Assembly (NCBI GenBank): GCA_029940115.1
Contig: JAOZRQ010000196.1
Span: 1-11,188 of the forward strand
Direction of reading: 5' to 3'
Origin: Desulfobacterales bacterium
Lineage (GTDB): Bacteria > Desulfobacterota > Desulfobacteria > Desulfobacterales > 4be13
DNA length: 11,188 nt
The translations under genes were made by a program, and so were the position numbers. Shown here piece after piece: positions 7,332 through 11,188 of the stretch (the first letter of the stretch is position 1; every line of letters starts with the position of its first letter). Under the pieces are notes generated by a model. It did no database searches. It was not told the origin of the DNA and saw only the letters and a list, made by a program, of their open reading frames with translations.

Positions 7332-7873
7332 ATCACCTCATTGCAGAATGTTTTCAAGCAAATGTGTAATTCCTTGAATAGAGGGCATTTGACAGAAATT
7401 CTTTTCGAATCAACCTTCTTAAGCAATTCGGGCGTATGGCTTCCTTTTGAGAAAGGGGCCAGCTTTTCTGCCAGTCTTACAGACTCTGAAAGCTTTTCTC
7501 TGCATGCATCCCTGTCTGGATCATATTCAGAAAAACATTCCGGGTCATCAAAGGAAAAATTATGCTCTGTACGCAACCTGTGTTGCATTCCTCTGTGAAA
7601 TTTCCTGAAATCCAGATGTTTGGCGAAGGTGTTTTCCCAGTCTGCCAAAATCCATACCTCCAGTTCTGGTGAAGCAAAGCCGATACACCTTTTTATATTT
7701 GCTGCCTTGCTGTCAATCGCATCCGAAAACATCTCTTTCTGATGAACAGCATCATGACAATCCAGATCATCCAAGACGAGGATCAGATCACAGGTTCCGA
7801 ATGATAACGCGACATCCAGACGCACTTTTATCTGATCTGCCAAGCTTTTTCCTGTCTTACCTAACGCATTCAA
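7328..7873 (-). CDS. DUF4276-like TOPRIM-type protein, N-terminally truncated
   Basis: An open frame of at most 181 residues, from a TTG at 7873 with no Shine-Dalgarno and no usable ATG or GTG start; an in-frame stop lies at 7907-7909. The strand-helix core LILVLDDLDCHD carries the TOPRIM-like D-x-D (Asp36/Asp38). FASPELEVWILAD (about 66-78) and a C-terminal CPLFKEL (163-169) are typical of DUF4276-like proteins that pair with AAA ATPases. Family members start with a strand ending in a conserved Glu-Gly (EG) that supplies the first acidic residue. That segment, about 40-50 residues, is absent here. The frame overlaps the end of the ATPase frame by 17 bp in a different register. The likeliest explanation is a deletion that fused two gene remnants, leaving this one a pseudogene. 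Its 3' end is joined by ATGA overlap to the next gene, so the DNA may still be transcribed. A short functional protein cannot be excluded. Confidence 0.7.
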   Translation of the reverse strand: MNALGKTGKSLADQIKVRLDVALSFGTCDLILVLDDLDCHDAVHQKEMFSDAIDSKAANIKRCIGFASPELEVWILADWENTFAKHLDFRKFHRGMQHRLRTEHNFSFDDPECFSEYDPDRDACREKLSESVRLAEKLAPFSKGSHTPELLKKVDSKRISVKCPLFKELHICLKTFCNEVI

Positions 7874-8741
7874 CAGTGAGGGACAACCGGCCTGAACGCA
7901 CGGCCCTTATTTTTCTGGTCCAAGGCAAGGCTTCTTTCATCGCGTCATTGATTCTCTCATCGAAGTCGAAATCTTTTTGGATCAGATTGTCCATCACAAG
8001 TGGCAGGTTCTCGCCAGAAGGAGAGAGGAACAAATCTCCAGGACCGATCTTGGATTCTGCTTTCCGAATATGTTGCAAATTCATGTTGTTTGCGTTGCAA
8101 AACTGCCAACTCTCCAAGGTGTCTGCAATATGTCGGCGGACTTTGTAAATCGGTGTGTTTTCCGGAGGAAAATGGCTGGCCTCCAGCAGTTCCGAAACAG
8201 ATGTCAGGGTTAGTCTGTTCACAGGGACATCAGACAATGGTTCAAAGCGGCTTTTCTGCTTTTGCGAATCAGTGTAAACAGAGACAACTCCCTTGCCGCT
8301 TTCCCTATCATGGGAACTGTAATAATAAAATGGTTCGGATGTTGTCTGGACATCATAAAGTGACTCTCGGTTGACAATGACCTTCTTTGCTGAATCCTTT
8401 ACCATCAGATCCAATTCAAATCCGGCTCCCTTTGGAATAATCTCTGTGGGAGTCATCTCAAATCTGAAACTGACTGTGGCTGGAGGGGAGACCGTGCCAT
8501 CCAGAATTCTCCAGTCTCCAAATTCATCAACCGCCTCCTCAAAGCCAGTAATCCCCCTTCCCGCAACCGGCTTGGAAATCAGACAGTTTTTTATGAAACT
8601 GAGCAGGTTGATCAGGTTGCTTTTTCCGGAACCATTCGGACCGATGAACAGATTCAGATGGTTTAACCGGAGATCATCCTTCATCATCAGGTTTTTGTAA
8701 TTCCCGGTTCTGATCTTGGAGATGGTGGGAATGTCATGCAT
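7857..8741 (-). CDS. AAA/RecF-type ATPase, C-terminally truncated
   Basis: The ATG at 8741 is chosen because AAAGGTGA lies five bases upstream; the earlier GTG at 8750 falls within that Shine-Dalgarno. The 294-residue product opens with the SMC/RecF-like pattern (IRTGNYKNL, then LFIGPNGSGKS, Walker A at residues 34-41). Later PSGENLPLVMDNL (241-253) and a basic strand ending at LTVECVR match the middle of AAA_21-type predicted ATPases. Such proteins normally continue another 100-150 residues through an LSDGT-like signature, a Walker B DEPE and a THSP-like switch. None of these occur here or in the other frames downstream. The stop at 7857 lies where the signature should begin, and the adjacent TOPRIM-like gene lacks its own start. 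The protein can probably bind but not hydrolyse ATP, and is best treated as a decayed gene. The intact ancestor would resemble OLD/PARIS/AbiL-type defence ATPases. Confidence 0.75.
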   Translation of the reverse strand: MHDIPTISKIRTGNYKNLMMKDDLRLNHLNLFIGPNGSGKSNLINLLSFIKNCLISKPVAGRGITGFEEAVDEFGDWRILDGTVSPPATVSFRFEMTPTEIIPKGAGFELDLMVKDSAKKVIVNRESLYDVQTTSEPFYYYSSHDRESGKGVVSVYTDSQKQKSRFEPLSDVPVNRLTLTSVSELLEASHFPPENTPIYKVRRHIADTLESWQFCNANNMNLQHIRKAESKIGPGDLFLSPSGENLPLVMDNLIQKDFDFDERINDAMKEALPWTRKIRAVRSGRLSLTVECVR

Positions 8742-8879
8742 ATGATTCACCTTTCTTACTCAGGAATTTTGGCAATCCTTAACCCTTTCTCGTCAGTCGC
8801 AAGTTCTTGTAACATGCTGAAAACATTGACAGTCGGAAAACAGGCACAAAATCCCGGGTGCCAGTGATTTCAGACACTT

Positions 8880-9002
8880 AGGAACCGTGACCAAACAACT
8901 TCCCCATTTCCAGCTCCTGCCGGATTGCCAAATCCGGCAGACGTCTCGGATTTGCCAATCCGAAACGAGCGTGGGCCGGGATGTTGTTTGGTCATGGTTC
9001 CT
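8880..9002. mobile_element. MITE-like element with terminal inverted repeats and two internal hairpins
   Basis: Twenty-base terminal inverted repeats, 8880-8899 (AGGAACCGTGACC...) and 8983-9002, differ at one base, and the stem extends by CCC/GGG (8902-8904 with 8978-8980). Between them are a perfect 10-bp hairpin (8917-8926 with 8931-8940, loop GCCA) and a 7-bp hairpin (8946-8952 with 8957-8963, loop TGCC) extendable by CGT/ACG past one mismatch. The whole 123 bp can fold into a cloverleaf or cruciform. There is no coding capacity. Size and structure suit a non-autonomous element or a REP/BIME-like repeat. No convincing target duplication is visible, only TTA/TTA at the outer edges. It lies upstream of both the ATPase operon and the ATP-grasp gene. 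Confidence 0.7.
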
Positions 9003-9062
9003 TACGGGAATAGCCTTTCAGGATTTCCAGAGAACTCACGAGACCCTTTAACCCTTACCTTT

Positions 9063-9068
9063 TATAAT
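9063..9068 (+). promoter_or_regulatory. Possible -10 box for the ATP-grasp gene
   Basis: A perfect TATAAT in AT-rich DNA lies upstream of the ATP-grasp gene. No recognisable -35 box is found 16-18 bp before it. The 5' UTR would include the hairpin at 9159-9229. Weak evidence on its own. Confidence 0.25.
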
Positions 9069-9158
9069 TGATTCCCTGTCCCGAGTCAAGCTTGAGGAAT
9101 GAATAATTTTATTGAAACCAACCATCAAGTATGTTAGAGCCTTACATTTTATGAGTTT

Positions 9159-9229
9159 ACATTCAAGTTTGCAGTTCCGCCTTCAGGCGGTGCGAAACCG
9201 CCGAGAGGCGAAACTGCAAGCTGAAATGT
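9159..9229. repeat. Nested hairpin repeat upstream of the ATP-grasp gene
   Basis: Imperfect arms ACATTCAAGTTTGCAGTT (from 9159) and AACTGCAAGCTGAAATGT (to 9229) enclose CGCCT/AGGCG (9178-9182 with 9206-9210) and an inner GGCGG/CCGCC stem (9186-9190 with 9198-9202, loop TGCGAAA). Only one or two mismatches interrupt the inner half. It has the look of a REP-type intergenic element and lies in the stretch where the long open frame begins, which argues against the most upstream starts. Confidence 0.7.
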
Positions 9230-9294
9230 GTGAACCACTTTTTGAGCAAAATGAAAGATGCCAAATTTCGGCTTTAAAATTTTGGAGGATAATT

Positions 9295-10683
9295 TTGGAT
9301 CAATTTATCGGGTATCATTCAGAGTGGAACTTGGGGAGTCCCGGAGGCTGGGATTATCAACGGATCACTCAGGAGATCGCGAAGGCGGTCTGGAAAAAGC
9401 TTTTTCAGAACACTTCCATGGATGTGGATATCGATTTTGACCATCCGCAACTCTATCCGGTCCATGGATTTGTGAAGATGCTGACGGAATCGCACCGGTT
9501 GAGGGAGGGGCAAAATCCGGGTCTGATTGCGGTGGTTGCGGAGGAAGAGACCTTGGAAGATGTGGTGGAAAACAGGAATCTTGCCGCACAGTTGGACGCG
9601 GTCGCGGGCCTCTCCGGCGCGCTCATGGCCCCCCATGAGCTGGAACTGGAAAACGGCCGAGTCTGCTGGCAGGGGCAACCCGTCTCCATAATCTTCATGG
9701 ATTTTAACACCGATGTGCTTCTGAACTTGCACCGGAAGCAGAACCTGACCCCATTGCTTCAGGCGGTGAGGGAGGGACGAGTCGTCAATCCCCGGGGGAC
9801 CGAGCCCATCAATGTCAAGAGCATGTTTGAGATCGTGACCGACCCCCAGCACAGAGACCGTTTCCACAAGGAGACCATCGAGCGGACCCCCTGGACCCGG
9901 CAGTTTTACCCGCGCCGGGCCCTAGGCCCCAATGGGGAGGATATTCCGGATCTGATCGAATGGACCCGGGCAAACTGGGACAACTTGGTGCTGAAACCGG
10001 AGCGCGGCTATTCCGGAAAAGGGGTCCGTGTGGGCGGAATAAACCCTGAAACCGATGATATTATAGAAATGGCCCTCAAGACAGGGGACTACATCGTCCA
10101 AGAGAAAATAGACTTGGATCTCTGGGCCGAAACCCTGCCTGAACTTGACATGGAAACCCGCTGGGTTGTGGAGACCCGCTACCAGACAGATTTCCGGTGC
10201 CTGTTCGGCGCGGAGGGGATGTTCGGCTTTCTGGGCAGATACGGCGACGTGCCAACGAATGTGGGAAGCGGCGGCGGGGTCCAGCCCCTTGCGGTGCTCC
10301 GGTCCGACATGAGTGTGCGCGAGGCCACCGATCGGCTCAATGCGGCCATTCTGAACATGGATTACGGGGAGGTGTTGGAAGCCGTGGAACTTCAGAAAAA
10401 ACTGGCCGTGGCACAACAGTTCACCTATCTCCTCGGTCCCATCAAAATCGCCCTGCGCCCGCGCTTGATCACCATGGGCCAGATGACTGCCCTTGAGACC
10501 TATTGTGGGAACATCTGGTCCGACTGCCTGACCATGGAGAAGATGTGGGAGTCAGGGGAGTTGGATCACATCATCAAAATCGAACCCGAAGAGCTTGAAA
10601 TCGCCCGATCCCAGCCTTGGAACGGATCGCCGGCCATTCTCGCATCGGATGGGTTGTTCGGTTTCGGCGCGCAGATTGAATAG
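9295..10683 (+). CDS. ATP-grasp-like protein (possible circularly permuted ATP-grasp ligase)
   Basis: A 462-residue soluble protein. The TTG at 9295 is preferred because GGAGG (9284-9288) sits six bases upstream, and the predicted protein looks well-formed from there (MDQFIGYHSEWNLGSPGGWD). The same frame is open to 9112, with ATGs at 9151 and 9226, but those starts lack a Shine-Dalgarno and include a hairpin repeat. The ATP-grasp signature is NLVLKPERGYSGKGVRVG (230-247, Lys234 the likely ATP contact), then YIVQEKID (266-273), ETRYQTDFR (293-301) and the glycine-rich TNVGSGGGVQPLAVL (321-335). ATP-grasp enzymes join a carboxylate to an amine or thiol through an acyl-phosphate. The substrate is unknown; glutathionylspermidine-synthase-like or CP-ATP-grasp proteins are the nearest families I can suggest. 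It stands alone, divergent from the ATPase operon across the MITE-like element. Confidence 0.75.
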   Translation: MDQFIGYHSEWNLGSPGGWDYQRITQEIAKAVWKKLFQNTSMDVDIDFDHPQLYPVHGFVKMLTESHRLREGQNPGLIAVVAEEETLEDVVENRNLAAQLDAVAGLSGALMAPHELELENGRVCWQGQPVSIIFMDFNTDVLLNLHRKQNLTPLLQAVREGRVVNPRGTEPINVKSMFEIVTDPQHRDRFHKETIERTPWTRQFYPRRALGPNGEDIPDLIEWTRANWDNLVLKPERGYSGKGVRVGGINPETDDIIEMALKTGDYIVQEKIDLDLWAETLPELDMETRWVVETRYQTDFRCLFGAEGMFGFLGRYGDVPTNVGSGGGVQPLAVLRSDMSVREATDRLNAAILNMDYGEVLEAVELQKKLAVAQQFTYLLGPIKIALRPRLITMGQMTALETYCGNIWSDCLTMEKMWESGELDHIIKIEPEELEIARSQPWNGSPAILASDGLFGFGAQIE

Positions 10684-10741
10684 AAACCCGGCTTCTCAAT
10701 TTGTTGCTGGTTCTAACGGTTTTTGTGGTTTCCGACATGAT

Positions 10742-10837
10742 CCGCAGATGAACGCGGATGAACGCAGACAGACGCTCACGGCCTGTGCGGCCGGCCAGGG
10801 TGCGGGAGCATCGGCGTTCATCCGCGTTCATCCGCGG
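10742..10837. repeat. 24-bp inverted repeat downstream of the ATP-grasp gene
   Basis: Arms at 10742-10765 and 10814-10837 are complementary with one mismatch. They contain the internal near-duplicate GATGAACGCGGATGAACGC (10747-10765, perfect 19-bp match to 10814-10832). The arms are separated by 48 bp that include GGCCGGCC. Outer TGATCC/GGATCA (10738-10743, 10845-10850) adds weak symmetry. Similar GATGAACGC repeats are common intergenic elements in many bacteria. It may act as a transcription end for the ATP-grasp gene, although no T-tract follows. Confidence 0.75.
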
Positions 10838-10884
10838 TCTGCAGGGATCACAGCCGTCTGAAATCCTATGCAACCACAAAATCC

Positions 10885-10936
10885 GTTAGAATCAGATTTG
10901 TTGCAAGCTGGTTAGAATCAGATTTGTTGCAAGCTG
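10885..10936 (+). repeat. Exact 26-bp tandem duplication
   Basis: Two identical 26-bp units, each starting GTTAGAATCAGATTTG and ending TTGCAAGCTG, lie head-to-tail at 10885-10910 and 10911-10936 in the 460-bp gap before the partial gene at the right end. Each unit contains the palindrome TTGCAA. It could be paired regulator sites or a recent slippage duplication; nothing coding is visible. Confidence 0.85.
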
Positions 10937-11014
10937 ATCGCCGGACAACGGGATTTGAGGCCCATTCTTGCCAAACCCGATCCATGCAGTTCACAACGGA
11001 CAAAACTTTTCTGC

Positions 11015-11052
11015 CAAAAACTGGGACACAAGTTTTTGCGCCAAGGCAAAAA
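11015..11052 (+). promoter_or_regulatory. Overlapping alternative hairpins upstream of the right-end leader
   Basis: CAAAAACT (11015-11022) pairs with AGTTTTTG (11031-11038), while TTTTTGC (11033-11039) can instead pair with GCAAAAA (11046-11052). The central segment cannot do both. Such an arrangement can act as a switch in RNA, but it could also be a decayed repeat. No known riboswitch class is recognised. Confidence 0.3.
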
Positions 11053-11073
11053 GACGATGGAAGATGGCGCGTG

Positions 11074-11139
11074 GGCAACAAACAAACCCAAACCCTACAG
11101 AACCAACTCACAAACTCTTCAAACTGATTTACATGGGAG
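11074..11139 (+). repeat. Leader repeat copy 2, 5' UTR of the right-end gene
   Basis: This matches 1-82 from GGCAACAA through CCAACTCA and CAAACTCTT to AACTGATTTACATGGGAG, ending in the Shine-Dalgarno. Here CCAACTCA occurs once rather than three times, and a few single-base differences are scattered along it. Position relative to the start codon is preserved within a few bases. Confidence 0.75.
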
Positions 11140-11144
11140 CGTCC

Positions 11145-11188
11145 ATGACGTCGCCCGGCGACGACACATGCATGGATGAGAATCCAGG
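11145..11188 (+). CDS. Start of an unidentified gene, cut by the window end
   Basis: Only the first 14 codons (MTSPGDDTCMDENP) are present, so no family can be assigned. The ATG at 11145 has GGGAG five bases upstream (11135-11139), within the leader repeat shared with the STAS gene; an in-frame ATG at 11133 would lie before that Shine-Dalgarno. The shared leader suggests co-regulation with, or duplication from, the partner-switching operon, but this is an inference. Confidence 0.5.
   Translation, partial: MTSPGDDTCMDENP

Noticed and set aside
7857..7906. Programmed frameshift fusing the ATPase and TOPRIM-like frames
   Set aside because: No slippery heptamer or stimulatory structure is evident, and the fusion would still lack the ATPase signature, Walker B and the TOPRIM Glu segment. 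A deletion explains the data better.
8777..8788. Promoter for the ATPase operon
   Set aside because: On the - strand there is no -35/-10 pair at acceptable spacing between the MITE-like element and the start at 8741, so no promoter is claimed.

Overview
The window looks like chromosomal DNA of a Desulfobacterota (deltaproteobacterial) organism, probably Desulfobacterales. This is an impression from the protein families, the balanced base composition and the many small structured or tandem repeats between genes. No marker gene is present, so the assignment is an inference.

Region 1 (1-3525, + strand) is a three-gene partner-switching signalling operon. It encodes a stand-alone STAS anti-anti-sigma protein, a 709-residue REC-PAS-PP2C(SpoIIE)-HATPase protein carrying both a phosphatase and an anti-sigma-type kinase domain, and a 304-residue REC-HATPase protein. 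The likely logic is that phosphorylation of the receivers sets the phosphatase/kinase balance on the conserved serine of the STAS protein, which then sequesters or releases a downstream partner. No sigma factor is encoded here.

Region 2 (3526-8741, - strand) is read toward region 1 and holds four same-strand genes. In transcription order they are: an AAA/RecF-type ATPase that stops before its signature and Walker B motifs; a DUF4276-like TOPRIM-type protein lacking its N-terminus; a zinc-ribbon multi-pass membrane protein whose ATG overlaps the preceding stop (ATGA); and an 825-residue fusion of a cation-diffusion-facilitator (CDF) transporter with a TPR array. The first two resemble a decayed ATPase-TOPRIM pair of the kind found in OLD/PARIS/AbiL-like phage defence. 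A deletion at their junction (about 7857-7906) appears to have removed the end of one gene and the start of the other. The CDF-TPR gene has GC-rich GGGCACGGGCAAGG-type repeats on both sides.

Region 3 (8742-10683) begins with a gene-poor stretch. It contains a 123-bp MITE-like element with 20-bp terminal inverted repeats and two internal hairpins, then a second hairpin repeat. A + strand gene follows for a roughly 462-residue ATP-grasp-like protein, best started at a TTG behind a strong Shine-Dalgarno sequence.

Region 4 (10684-11188) is again gene-poor. It has a 24-bp inverted repeat, an exact 26-bp tandem duplication, mutually exclusive small hairpins, and a second copy of the same leader sequence (including Shine-Dalgarno) that precedes the STAS gene at the left edge. 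That leader precedes a new gene cut off by the window end. The duplicated leader and the CDF-TPR gene beside a broken ATPase-TOPRIM pair are the most unusual aspects of the window.
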